DNA of 64,000 nt from UBA4285 sp050944355 (lineage in GTDB: Bacteria > Bacillota > Clostridia > Lachnospirales > Lachnospiraceae), in assembly GCA_050944355.1 (NCBI GenBank), contig JBMNQX010000001.1, positions 248,001 to 312,000 of the forward strand, given 5' to 3'. Below, piece by piece: positions 33,135 through 42,703 of the stretch. The stretch's first letter is position 1, and every line of letters starts with the position of its first letter. A model generated the notes under the pieces. That model saw only the letters and a program-made list of their open reading frames with translations. It was not told where the DNA came from and ran no database searches. The position numbers and the translations under genes were made by a program.

Positions 33135-36100
33135 ATGTATCTTAAAAGTATCGAAATGCAGGGCTTTAAGTCCTTTGCCAACAAGATTCATTTTGATTTC
33201 CGGCAGGGGATCACGGCGATTGTCGGGCCGAACGGTTCCGGCAAAAGCAATGTCGCGGATGCGGTGCGCTGGGTGCTCGGCGAGCAGTCGGCGAAGGAAC
33301 TGCGCGGCGCGAAGATGGAGGATGTCATTTTTGCGGGCACGGAAAGCCGCAAACCGCTCGGTTTTGCCTCGGTGTCGATAACATTCGACAATTCAGATCA
33401 TGTCCTGCAGATCGAGTATGACGAGGTGACTGTCTCGAGGCGCGTCTACCGGTCTGGCGAAAGCGAATATAAAATCAATGGAAACACATGCCGTCTGAAG
33501 GATATTCAGGAGCTTTTCTACGATACGGGCATTGGTCAGGAAGGGTACTCCATCATCGGCCAGGGACAGATCGACAGGATATTGTCGGGAAAACCGGAAG
33601 AGCGGCGGGAGCTGTTCGATGAGGCGGCAGGCATTGTCAAATTCAAACGCCGCAAGGCGGAGGCCGTCCGGAAGCTCGAAAAAGAGCAGGACAGTCTGAC
33701 GCGTGTCGATGACATCCTTGCGGAGTTGGAAAAACAGGTTGGACCGCTCAGGGACGAGTCGGAACATGCCAAAGAATACCTTGCTCTCAGGGATCAGCTG
33801 AAGAAAGCGGATGTCAACAGCTTCCTGATTCAGAATGAGCAGATCCGAAAAGATCTCTCGGAAAATGAGTCTCTTCTTTCGCAGGCTCAGGATCAGGCTG
33901 ATGACGCGAAAAAGGAACTTGACAAGACAAAGGCAGAGTATGACAGAGCCGAAGAGGAGATTTCTTCTCTGGACGCTGAGATCAGCGAAAAAGAAAACGC
34001 CAGAAATGAAATATCGGTCAATCTCGAAAGACTCACCGGCAGCCGGAATCTTGCCAGACAACAGCTGAATGTTGAGAGCAAGAGTCTGGAAGCGGCGGAA
34101 GCGGACCGGAAGCAGGCGGCCGAACAGCTTGAAAAAGCGAAGGAAGAGGTCAGAGAGCTGAAAGAACAGCGGCAGAATATGTCTGCCTCTGTTGAAGAGT
34201 ACCGCAGAGCTCAGAATGAGATTGAGTCCAGACAGACGGCTACGGAACGCGAAATACAGACGGCAGAGCAGGAAGCTGAAGAATGCTCTCAGAAAGTAAT
34301 TTCCGGCCTCTCGGAGGCTTCTGATGCGACGGCTGCCATCCGTGAACAGGAGACCCTGAAAAATCAGTACCAAATCCGCAGGGCGACGCTTGAAAATCGC
34401 ATTGTTCAGCGCAAAACGCAGGAAAAAGAACAGAACGGAGTCGTAAATTCCTTCGAGAAAGAACTTGCGGATCTGCAGAAAGAAGCATCCGACAACGAAC
34501 AGCAGGTCCGTGAGCGCTCGGACGAGCTCAACGCTCTTCGGATTGAGGAGGCGAAGGCTCAGGAGTCGCTCAGCCGGCTGCAGGGCGAATATCACCGCGA
34601 AAAATCGAGAGCGGAAGCGCTGACTGCCATAGCAGAGCGCTATGACGGGTACGGAAATGCCGTGCGGCGCATCATGCAGATGAAAGAAAAAGAGCCCGGC
34701 ATCAAAGGCGTCGTCGCCGATCTGATTAAAGTTGAGAAGAAATATGAGACAGCTGTCGAGACAGCTCTTGGCGGCGCCATTCAGAACATTGTCACGGATT
34801 CCGAGACGACGGCGAAAAATCTGATCCGTTTCCTCAAAGAAGAACATGCGGGCCGCGCGACGTTTCTTCCGCTTGATGCGCTTACCGTCCGCGGAACGAT
34901 CGAGGGAAATCCGGCGCTGAATGAGCCGGGGGCCATCGGCGCTGCCTGTGATCTGGTCAGCTTTGCACCGGAATACAAGGTGCTCGCGCGTTTCCTTCTC
35001 GGCAGGGTGCTTGTCGCCGATACGATCGACAACGCCCTGAAAATCGCGAGGAAATACAGATATTCTCTTCGGATTGTCACTCTCGAAGGAGAGCAGCTGA
35101 ACCCTGGAGGATCCATGACGGGCGGTGCGTTCAGGACGTCCGGAAATCTTCTTGGCAGGCGCAGGGAGATTGAGACGGCGAAGAACAATGTGAAGACTCT
35201 TTCACAGCAGATGCAGAAGATCCGGGATCAGTCCGCGGAAAGAAAAGAAAAACAGCGTGTGACCCGTCATGCGCTGGAACAGCTTCAGACGCGGGCACAG
35301 GAAATCAGACTGAATGCGAATACGGCCGAATTAAACCTGAAACAGGCTTCTGACAAGAAAAACGAGATAGTTTCCCTGTATTCCGGAAACGGCGATGAAG
35401 TCAGAGAACTGACGGACAAAATCGCCGCAATCGACAGAATTCTCGCAGAAAAAAAGGCAAGACTGCAGGAATTGACAGATCAGGACAAGGCGCTTAAGGA
35501 ACAGGCAGAGAAGCTCGGCAAAAAGAGACAGGAAAAAGAAGCAGAGCTGAATTCGCTGCGCGAAAAGGCGCAGAGCCTGAAACTGACCTACTCGTCAACA
35601 CTGCAGAAAGAGGAGTTTATCGACCAGAATCTCAAGAGGCTTGACGGCCAGATAAAGGAACTCACGGAAACCGCGGCAAAGGCAGAAAACCTTATCAAAG
35701 AGAGCGAGCTGCGCAGGCAGCAGAAAGAAGAAGAAATCCGTCAGATTTCTCTTTCCAGTTCCGAAGGTGAGAAACAGAGCGCACAGATTGAGAAGGATCT
35801 TGAGATTCTCACAGAAAAGCGGGACAAGGCCAGAAAAAAGAATAAAGCGTTCTTTGATAAGCGCGAACAGATTTCCGGGGACATGAATGCGATGGAAAAG
35901 GAAATCTACCGCCTGACATCGCGCAAGGAAAAACTTGAAGACAGCCTGACACAGCTTTCGGATTATATGTGGAATGAATATGAACTGACCTACAGTTCGG
36001 CGCTCCCTATGCGTGACCCGGAGCTCACATCGCTGCCGAAACTGAAGAAAGAAATCTCGAGATGCCGCACAGATATCAGGGCGCTTGGTTCAGTCAATGT

Positions 36101-36713
36101 AAACGCTATTGCACAGTATAAAGAAGTCAGTGAACGGTATGAGTTCATGAAAGCGCAGCACGACGACCTTGTCAAGGCGGCTGATTCTCTGAAAAAAATC
36201 ATCGGCGATCTCGACGACGGAATGCGGAGACAGTTCCGGGAAAAGTTCCGGATTATTCAGAATGAATTCAACCGCGTGTTCCGGGAGCTCTTCGGCGGAG
36301 GAAGCGGCACGCTTCTTCTGGATGAGACGGACGACATTCTGGAAGCCGGCATCACGGTCATTTCCCAGCCGCCGGGCAAGAAACTTCAGAATATGATGCA
36401 GCTTTCCGGCGGGGAAAAAGCACTGACGGCGATCGCGCTGCTCTTTGCCATTCAGAGTCTGAAACCGTCTCCGTTCTGTCTGCTCGATGAAATAGAAGCT
36501 GCCCTGGATGACGCCAATGTTGCGCGGTTTGCCGAGTACTTGCACCGGCTGACGGATCACACACAGTTTATTGTCATCACTCACCGCCGCGGAACCATGA
36601 ACGCCGCCGACCGGCTGTACGGGATCACGATGCAGGAGAAAGGCGTCAGCACGCTTGTATCCGTAGATCTTATTTCTGACGAACTGGACAAAGAAGAAAA
36701 GAAAGGAGCCTGA
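33135..36713 (+). CDS. smc: Chromosome segregation protein SMC
   Basis: A 1192-residue structural-maintenance-of-chromosomes ATPase, full length. The head has Walker A GPNGSGKSNV near the N-terminus and the ABC signature LSGGEKALTAIALLFA with Walker B LLDEIEAALDD at the C-terminus. Two long coiled coils flank a hinge near residues 510-670 (GIKGVVADLIKVEKKYETAV). It condenses and segregates the chromosome with ScpA and ScpB, which are not in the window. ftsY follows after seven bases. Confidence 0.97.
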   Translation: MYLKSIEMQGFKSFANKIHFDFRQGITAIVGPNGSGKSNVADAVRWVLGEQSAKELRGAKMEDVIFAGTESRKPLGFASVSITFDNSDHVLQIEYDEVTVSRRVYRSGESEYKINGNTCRLKDIQELFYDTGIGQEGYSIIGQGQIDRILSGKPEERRELFDEAAGIVKFKRRKAEAVRKLEKEQDSLTRVDDILAELEKQVGPLRDESEHAKEYLALRDQLKKADVNSFLIQNEQIRKDLSENESLLSQAQDQADDAKKELDKTKAEYDRAEEEISSLDAEISEKENARNEISVNLERLTGSRNLARQQLNVESKSLEAAEADRKQAAEQLEKAKEEVRELKEQRQNMSASVEEYRRAQNEIESRQTATEREIQTAEQEAEECSQKVISGLSEASDATAAIREQETLKNQYQIRRATLENRIVQRKTQEKEQNGVVNSFEKELADLQKEASDNEQQVRERSDELNALRIEEAKAQESLSRLQGEYHREKSRAEALTAIAERYDGYGNAVRRIMQMKEKEPGIKGVVADLIKVEKKYETAVETALGGAIQNIVTDSETTAKNLIRFLKEEHAGRATFLPLDALTVRGTIEGNPALNEPGAIGAACDLVSFAPEYKVLARFLLGRVLVADTIDNALKIARKYRYSLRIVTLEGEQLNPGGSMTGGAFRTSGNLLGRRREIETAKNNVKTLSQQMQKIRDQSAERKEKQRVTRHALEQLQTRAQEIRLNANTAELNLKQASDKKNEIVSLYSGNGDEVRELTDKIAAIDRILAEKKARLQELTDQDKALKEQAEKLGKKRQEKEAELNSLREKAQSLKLTYSSTLQKEEFIDQNLKRLDGQIKELTETAAKAENLIKESELRRQQKEEEIRQISLSSSEGEKQSAQIEKDLEILTEKRDKARKKNKAFFDKREQISGDMNAMEKEIYRLTSRKEKLEDSLTQLSDYMWNEYELTYSSALPMRDPELTSLPKLKKEISRCRTDIRALGSVNVNAIAQYKEVSERYEFMKAQHDDLVKAADSLKKIIGDLDDGMRRQFREKFRIIQNEFNRVFRELFGGGSGTLLLDETDDILEAGITVISQPPGKKLQNMMQLSGGEKALTAIALLFAIQSLKPSPFCLLDEIEAALDDANVARFAEYLHRLTDHTQFIVITHRRGTMNAADRLYGITMQEKGVSTLVSVDLISDELDKEEKKGA

Positions 36714-36720
36714 ACGAGGG

Positions 36721-37695
36721 ATGGGGCTTTTCAAAAAACTCAAAGACGGTCTGTCCAAGACAAGAAACGCGATGAGCCGGGGCTTTGATCATATTTTTTC
36801 CGGCTTTTCCGAAATCGACGATGATTTTTATGACAGCCTGGAAGAAACCATGATCATGGCCGACATGGGCGTGCGGGCGACTGACGAAATCCTCGACCGG
36901 CTCAGAGAGAGGGTCAAAGAGGAACACATCAAGGATCCGGCGGAGTGCCGTGAACTGCTGATACAGTCGATCAGTGAGAAGATGAGTCTCGGCCCGAACG
37001 CGTATGATTTCGAAAATCAGAAATCCATCGTCGTCGTGATCGGCGTAAATGGCGTCGGGAAAACGACAACGGTCGGAAAACTGGCCGGCATCCTGAAAAA
37101 TGAAGGAAAGAAAGTGATCCTTGCTGCCGCCGACACGTTCCGCGCGGCTGCGATTGAACAGCTCACCGCCTGGGCGCAGAGAACCGGAACGGAAATTATC
37201 GCGCAGAAGGAAGGTTCGGACCCCGCCGCTGTCATTTTTGACGCGATTGCGGCTGCAAAGGCCAGACATGCCGATGTGCTTCTCTGCGACACGGCAGGCC
37301 GCCTGCACAACAAGAAAAATCTCATGCAGGAACTCGCTAAAATTGACAGGGTAATTCAAAGAGAGTATTCTGACTGCTACAGGGAAAATCTGCTTGTGCT
37401 GGATGGCACGACCGGCCAGAACGCTTTGTCTCAGCTCAAAGAATTCCGGGATATCATGGACATCACCGGTATTGTACTGACCAAGATGGACGGAACAGCC
37501 AGAGGCGGAATCGCGGTTGCCATTCAGGCGGAATATGGCATCCCCGTTAAATACATCGGCGTCGGTGAACAGGTGGAAGACCTGCAGAAATTCGACTCAG
37601 AAAAGTATGTCCGTGCGCTTTTCGCCAGAGATGACGAAGAAACGGATGAAGATGCATCAGACGATGCGGTAGACGAGGAGGAAGAGGAATCATGA
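36721..37695 (+). CDS. ftsY: Signal recognition particle receptor FtsY
   Basis: The SRP receptor GTPase of 324 residues. An N domain is followed by the G domain with GVNGVGKTTTVGKLA, DTFRAAAIEQL, DTAGRLHNKKNL and TKMDGTARGG. It docks ribosome-SRP complexes at the membrane. The usual N-terminal acidic A domain is nearly absent; instead the C-terminus ends in about 20 mostly acidic residues. It overlaps ilvA by four bases. Confidence 0.95.
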   Translation: MGLFKKLKDGLSKTRNAMSRGFDHIFSGFSEIDDDFYDSLEETMIMADMGVRATDEILDRLRERVKEEHIKDPAECRELLIQSISEKMSLGPNAYDFENQKSIVVVIGVNGVGKTTTVGKLAGILKNEGKKVILAAADTFRAAAIEQLTAWAQRTGTEIIAQKEGSDPAAVIFDAIAAAKARHADVLLCDTAGRLHNKKNLMQELAKIDRVIQREYSDCYRENLLVLDGTTGQNALSQLKEFRDIMDITGIVLTKMDGTARGGIAVAIQAEYGIPVKYIGVGEQVEDLQKFDSEKYVRALFARDDEETDEDASDDAVDEEEEES

Positions 37696-38912
37696 TGAAG
37701 GAACTCTCTCTGGAAAAGTTTGAAGAAGCGGCTGCCAAAGTCAAGGAAGTGACGACGCCGACTCCGCTCATGTACTCGGAGTATTTCAGCTCTCAGACAG
37801 GCAACAAGATTTACCTGAAACCGGAGAACATGCAGTACACGGGTGCCTACAAGGTCCGCGGGGCGTACTACAAGATCAGTACGATGTCGGAAAAAGAGCG
37901 TAAAAAAGGCCTGATCACAGCATCAGCAGGCAACCACGCGCAGGGCGTGGCCTATGCCGCGTCGAAGTTCGGCGTCCGCGCCGTCGTTGTGATGCCGACG
38001 ACGACACCGCTCATCAAAGTGAACCGCACGAAGGGATACGGCGCTGAAGTGATTCTTCACGGCGACGTATATGACGAGGCCTGTGAGTACGCGATCAGCC
38101 TCGCGAAAGAACAGGGACTCACATTTGTTCACCCGTTTGACGACCTCGAAGTTGCGACCGGCCAGGGTTCCATCGCGATGGAAATCATCAGCGACCTCCC
38201 GACCGTCGACTATATTCTCGTTCCGGTCGGCGGCGGCGGTCTGGCAACAGGCACGGCTGCATTTACCAAGATGCTGAATCCGAACATCAAAGTCATCGGC
38301 GTTGAGCCGGCCGGTGCGAACTGCCTGCAGGAATCGCTCAAAGCGGGACATGTCGTGACACTTCCGTCCGTCAACACAATTGCCGACGGCACGGCCGTCA
38401 AAACACCGGGCACAAAGCTGTTCCCGTATCTGCAGAAATATCTTGACGATGTGATCACCGTTCCGGATGACGAACTCGTCGTCGCGTTCCTGGACATGGT
38501 CGAGAATCACAAGATGATCGTCGAAAATTCCGGACTCCTCACGGTGGCCGCCGCCAAGCATCTGAACGTAAAGAACAAGAAGATCGCCTGCATTCTCTCT
38601 GGCGGCAATATGGATGTCATCACAATGTCATCTGTCGTTCAGCAGGGCCTGATTCTGCGCGACCGTATTTTCACGGTATCCGTTCTGCTTCCTGACAAGC
38701 CGGGCGAACTTGTGAAAGTGGCGACCATCATCGCAGAAAACAAGGGCAATGTCATCCGTCTTGAGCACAATCAGTTCGTGTCGATCAACCGCGCCGCGGC
38801 CGTCGAACTGCGCGTGACCATCGAGGCGTTCGGCCATGAACACAAGGCGCAGATCTTTGATGCGCTCAAAGCAGGCGGTCTCAACCCGAGAATCGTCTCC
38901 GTCAAACTCTGA
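37692..38912 (+). CDS. ilvA: Threonine ammonia-lyase (threonine dehydratase)
   Basis: A PLP enzyme that deaminates threonine to 2-oxobutyrate. The PLP lysine is in TGAYKVRGA (K54), SAGNHAQGVAYAA binds phosphate, and VGGGGLATG is the glycine loop. A C-terminal ACT domain (about 330-406) suggests allosteric control. At 406 residues it resembles the clostridial single-ACT form, which may be biosynthetic or catabolic. It starts inside the ftsY stop, which is unusual company for an amino-acid gene. Confidence 0.9.
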   Translation: MMKELSLEKFEEAAAKVKEVTTPTPLMYSEYFSSQTGNKIYLKPENMQYTGAYKVRGAYYKISTMSEKERKKGLITASAGNHAQGVAYAASKFGVRAVVVMPTTTPLIKVNRTKGYGAEVILHGDVYDEACEYAISLAKEQGLTFVHPFDDLEVATGQGSIAMEIISDLPTVDYILVPVGGGGLATGTAAFTKMLNPNIKVIGVEPAGANCLQESLKAGHVVTLPSVNTIADGTAVKTPGTKLFPYLQKYLDDVITVPDDELVVAFLDMVENHKMIVENSGLLTVAAAKHLNVKNKKIACILSGGNMDVITMSSVVQQGLILRDRIFTVSVLLPDKPGELVKVATIIAENKGNVIRLEHNQFVSINRAAAVELRVTIEAFGHEHKAQIFDALKAGGLNPRIVSVKL

Positions 38913-38925
38913 TAAGGACATCACC

Positions 38926-40179
38926 TTGACAAATGAGAAGAAAAAGGACCTGGTCATCGTGGGCGGAGGTGCCGCCGGACTTTTTGCGGCTCTTATGGCT
39001 GCCCGCAAGGGACTTTCGGTTCTTGTGCTCGAACAAAAGGAAAGAACAGGGAAAAAGATACTGATCACGGGAAACGGCCGATGCAATCTCGGCAATCTGA
39101 GCGCTTCCCCTGAATCCTATCCGGCGCCGATGCGGAATTTCACCGCACCGGCGCTTGATGCGTTACCGGTGAATCGTCTGATACGGGACTTCGCGTCCAT
39201 CGGCATTCCGGTAAAGGCCCGGGGGGACTATCTGTATCCCAGATCTGATCAGGCTATCTCTGTCGCCGACGCTCTGGCGCTTTCCGCCCGTGAAGCCGGC
39301 GCTGTCATCATGACAGAGACAAAAGTCACCCGGATTGAACGAAAATACGGCAGATTTCAAATCTTTACGTCTGAGAAATCATTCACAGCTGAAACAGTCC
39401 TTATTGCCTGTGGCTCCAAGGCTGCCCCGAAGACCGGATCTGACGGGAGCGGGTATCAACTCTTGAAAGAACTTGGAATTCCTGTGCGAAAAGTGCTTCC
39501 TGCCCTTACGCCGCTGGTCTGCGACGAGCCGCTCGCAAAGGTCTGGGCCGGTGTCAGGACATCGTGCCACGTCACCATAATCAGCGGTGACAGGGAAATG
39601 AGCGACACCGGTGAAATTCAGCTCACGGACTATGGGATTTCCGGCATCCCTGTGTTTCAGGTCAGCCGGATGGCCGTGCAGGAACTCGCCGCCGGTAATA
39701 AGGTACAGGCTGTCCTGAATTTTCTGCCGGAGTATGAAGAAAATGAACTGTCGGCGTTTGTCCGCGAAGGCATGTCCGGCGGCAGAAACCGGACTATTGA
39801 ACAGTTTCTTGAGGGGCTTCTGCCGAAAAAAGTGATCCGGGTGCTTGCCCGCAGACTGGACATAAGCGAAAAGGAACCGGTCGGAAGACTCGGCGGGAAG
39901 ACGGTGCAAAGTGTCCTGGACCTTGCGCGCTGCTTCAGACTTGCGGTGACGGGGTATAAAGATTTTGCCCAGGCCCAGGTATGTCAGGGAGGAGCAGCGC
40001 TTGACGCAGTGTATCCTGACAGCCTGATGGCAAAAAAAATACCGGGGCTCTTTCTGGCCGGTGAGATTCTTGACGTCGACGGCCCTTGCGGAGGCTTTAA
40101 TCTCACCTGGGCGTGGGCGTCCGGAAATCTGGCTGCCTTAAGTGCGGCCTCCTATCTTGAGGGAAGAGAGCGAAAATGA
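38926..40179 (+). CDS. FAD/NAD(P)-dependent flavoprotein, HI0933/YhiN family
   Basis: A flavoprotein of about 417 residues. The dinucleotide-binding GGGAAGLFAALMAA is near the N-terminus, followed by GRCNLGN typical of the HI0933 family, and the C-terminal FAD motif FLAGEILDVDGPCGGFNLTWA. Its reaction is not established. The start is most likely TTG 38926, with AAGGA seven bases upstream; an upstream ATG at 38836 would lie deep inside ilvA. It overlaps the next gene by four bases. Confidence 0.82.
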   Translation: MTNEKKKDLVIVGGGAAGLFAALMAARKGLSVLVLEQKERTGKKILITGNGRCNLGNLSASPESYPAPMRNFTAPALDALPVNRLIRDFASIGIPVKARGDYLYPRSDQAISVADALALSAREAGAVIMTETKVTRIERKYGRFQIFTSEKSFTAETVLIACGSKAAPKTGSDGSGYQLLKELGIPVRKVLPALTPLVCDEPLAKVWAGVRTSCHVTIISGDREMSDTGEIQLTDYGISGIPVFQVSRMAVQELAAGNKVQAVLNFLPEYEENELSAFVREGMSGGRNRTIEQFLEGLLPKKVIRVLARRLDISEKEPVGRLGGKTVQSVLDLARCFRLAVTGYKDFAQAQVCQGGAALDAVYPDSLMAKKIPGLFLAGEILDVDGPCGGFNLTWAWASGNLAALSAASYLEGRERK

Positions 40180-41822
40180 TTCGTGTCACTCAGATAAAAC
40201 TCAAACTGCCGTATCGGGAAAAAGATATCCGAAACGCCATAATAAAAGACCTGCGTTTACCTTCTGACGCCGGGATTTCATACAGACTCTTAAAGCGTTC
40301 GATCGATTCCAGGCACCGCCCGGATCTGTCTGCCGTGCTGACAGTAGGCGTGATCGGGGTGAAAATCCGCGGACACCTTGTCAGTGAAGAAAAAATTCTG
40401 TTCAGGAGCGGCGTTAAAAATGCAGCGCCTTTTTCGGAAGAAAGCTACCGCTTTCCTGAAAAATGCACCAGACGGCTGCGGGAAGAAGAGAGGCCGGTTA
40501 TCGTGGGATTCGGACCGGCCGGCATATTTGCCGCGCTTGAGCTCGCCAAAGCCGGGTTCAGGCCGCTTGTCCTCGAGAGAGGGAGCAGCATGGATGAGCG
40601 CACGGCGGACGTGGAGGCATTCTGGGACGGCGGTGAACTCAAAAAAGACAGCAATGTGCAGTTTGGCGAAGGCGGAGCGGGAACCTTCTCAGACGGCAAG
40701 CTTGCGACCGGAATCGGAGACAAAAACGGCCGGATCCGCGAGGTCATGAATACATTTGTCAGGAATGGCGCGCCGGAAGAAATTACATGGGATCAGCACC
40801 CGCACGTCGGCACCGATGTGCTTTCCCGGGTTATTCCCTCAATCCGGGAAGAGATCCTCTCTTTCGGCGGCGAAGTACGATTTCACTGCCGGTTTGATGG
40901 TATTGAGACGGACGGCGGCGAGCTCAGAGCTGTGCGCTTTACGGACGAGTCGGGCAAGCAGCAGGTGAGAGCCGCAAAATCACTTATTCTGGCGATCGGC
41001 CATTCGTCGCGGGATACGTTTCCTGTTCTCGCACACGAGGGAATCCCGATGTGCGCAAAACCATTTGCGGTCGGCGTGCGCTGCGAGCATCCGCAGTCTC
41101 TGATTAATGAGTACGCATACGGCCGGCGGTTTGCGGCGCCGGACATGATGCGGGAGAGCGGGCTCGAGACGGCTTCGTATAAGCTGACCGCGAATCTGCC
41201 GTCCGGCCGGGGCGTTTACAGTTTCTGCATGTGTCCCGGCGGCTATGTCGTCAATTCGTCGAGTGAGCCCGGAAGACTGTGCGTCAACGGCATGAGTTAT
41301 TCCGGTCGTTCCGGCGCAAACGCCAATTCGGCGCTTGTCGTGACAGTGACGCCGGATGACTTCGGGAACAATTGCTTTGACGGACTGAAATTTCAGGAAA
41401 AGCTTGAGGAGGCGGCGTACGCCGCTGCCGGCGGAAGAATTCCGGTGCAGCTTCTTGCTGATTTCAAGGCCGGCCGCGTCTCGAAAGCGCTGGGAGACGT
41501 GGCGCCGCAGACAAAAGGCGCCTGGGAGCTCGGCAATGTAAGGGAAATACTGCCGGCATTTGTCTCGGAAAGCCTGTGCGAGGCATTTCCGGCGTTTGCG
41601 AAGCGGATTCCCGGCTTCGACAGACCGGACGCTCTTCTGCTGGGCGTTGAAGCGAGAACATCGAGTCCCGTCAGGATACTCAGGGACGAGACGATGCAGT
41701 CAGCGGTACGCGGACTGTTCCCGTGCGGAGAGGGCGCCGGATACGCGGGCGGAATCACGTCGGCGGCCGTGGACGGAATCCGGACGGCCGAGGCAGTGGC
41801 CCGCCGCATCGCGTGGCCGTGA
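40176..41822 (+). CDS. FAD-dependent dehydrogenase-like protein, COG2509 type
   Basis: A 548-residue flavoprotein. About 90 N-terminal residues form a separate alpha/beta domain, then the FAD-binding VIVGFGPAGIFAALELA, the conserved FGEGGAGTFSDGKL and the C-terminal PCGEGAGYAGGITSAAVDG. It belongs to a widespread group of uncharacterised FAD-dependent dehydrogenases. Its coupling to the HI0933-like gene suggests related redox work, but no substrate can be named. Confidence 0.8.
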   Translation: MIRVTQIKLKLPYREKDIRNAIIKDLRLPSDAGISYRLLKRSIDSRHRPDLSAVLTVGVIGVKIRGHLVSEEKILFRSGVKNAAPFSEESYRFPEKCTRRLREEERPVIVGFGPAGIFAALELAKAGFRPLVLERGSSMDERTADVEAFWDGGELKKDSNVQFGEGGAGTFSDGKLATGIGDKNGRIREVMNTFVRNGAPEEITWDQHPHVGTDVLSRVIPSIREEILSFGGEVRFHCRFDGIETDGGELRAVRFTDESGKQQVRAAKSLILAIGHSSRDTFPVLAHEGIPMCAKPFAVGVRCEHPQSLINEYAYGRRFAAPDMMRESGLETASYKLTANLPSGRGVYSFCMCPGGYVVNSSSEPGRLCVNGMSYSGRSGANANSALVVTVTPDDFGNNCFDGLKFQEKLEEAAYAAAGGRIPVQLLADFKAGRVSKALGDVAPQTKGAWELGNVREILPAFVSESLCEAFPAFAKRIPGFDRPDALLLGVEARTSSPVRILRDETMQSAVRGLFPCGEGAGYAGGITSAAVDGIRTAEAVARRIAWP

Positions 41823-41884
41823 CAAATGCGTGCAGATACGTTAAAATACATTCGGAAATTTACGAAAGAGGGCGTGGTGAAGTT

Positions 41885-42703
41885 ATGAATGACGGCAGAC
41901 ACAGAGAGGAACTGAAAAATTCTCACAGAATTGTTGTGAAAATCGGATCTTCTTCGCTGATGCACCCGGGAACCGGGCGGCTGAATCTGGGGAAAATTGA
42001 GAAACTGGTGAGAGTCCTGACCGATATCAAGAATTCCGGCCGGGACGTCATCCTTGTGTCCTCGGGTGCCATTGCCGTGGGCCGCACGACACTTCATCTC
42101 ACGCAGCGGCCCGATACGCTTGAGTTGAAACAGGCCTGTGCTGCCGTCGGTCAGGCAAAACTCATGAGTGTGTACCAGAAACTGTTTGCGGAATACAGCA
42201 CGGCCGCGGCACAGGTTCTGCTGACCCGCGTCAACCTGGATATTCCGGTCACGAGAGCAAACGCAAGAAACACGCTGATGGAGCTGCTTTCCATTCACGC
42301 GATTCCGATCATCAACGAGAACGACTCTGTGTCGACTGACGAAATTCCGGAAGTGCAGACGTTTGGAGACAATGACCGGCTTTCTGCGTCGGTGGCAAGT
42401 CTGATCGACGCCGATCTGCTGATTCTTCTCACGGATATCGACGGCATGTATTCAAATGATCCGAAGCTCGACAGAAACGCAAGGCTTTTTGACGAGATCG
42501 ATGTGATTGACGGAAAAATTCTCTCGATGGGCGGCGGATCCGGCAGTTCGTTTGGAACCGGCGGCATGAAAAGCAAACTGGAAGCTGCGAAAACCGCGAC
42601 GGAAAACGGCGTAAACTTAGTCATCGCGAACGGAGACGATATTGACAACATCCGGCGGATATTAAACGGAGAGCACACGGGAACATTTTTCCCGCACAGG
42701 TAA
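41885..42703 (+). CDS. proB: Glutamate 5-kinase
   Basis: ProB phosphorylates glutamate in proline synthesis. The 272-residue protein is the short form without a C-terminal PUA domain. Motifs are VVKIGSSSL at the ATP site, VSSGAIAVG, INENDSVSTDE and FGDNDRLSA. ATG 41885 gives the family-like N-terminus; a longer frame would overlap the flavoprotein gene. proA normally follows proB, but here an unrelated gene follows; proC is at 1665. Confidence 0.93.
   Translation: MNDGRHREELKNSHRIVVKIGSSSLMHPGTGRLNLGKIEKLVRVLTDIKNSGRDVILVSSGAIAVGRTTLHLTQRPDTLELKQACAAVGQAKLMSVYQKLFAEYSTAAAQVLLTRVNLDIPVTRANARNTLMELLSIHAIPIINENDSVSTDEIPEVQTFGDNDRLSASVASLIDADLLILLTDIDGMYSNDPKLDRNARLFDEIDVIDGKILSMGGGSGSSFGTGGMKSKLEAAKTATENGVNLVIANGDDIDNIRRILNGEHTGTFFPHR

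Noticed and set aside
33393..34847. A 484-residue open frame opposite smc
   Set aside because: Phe/Leu/Arg-rich shadow of the Glu/Lys-rich coiled coil of smc; no support as a gene.
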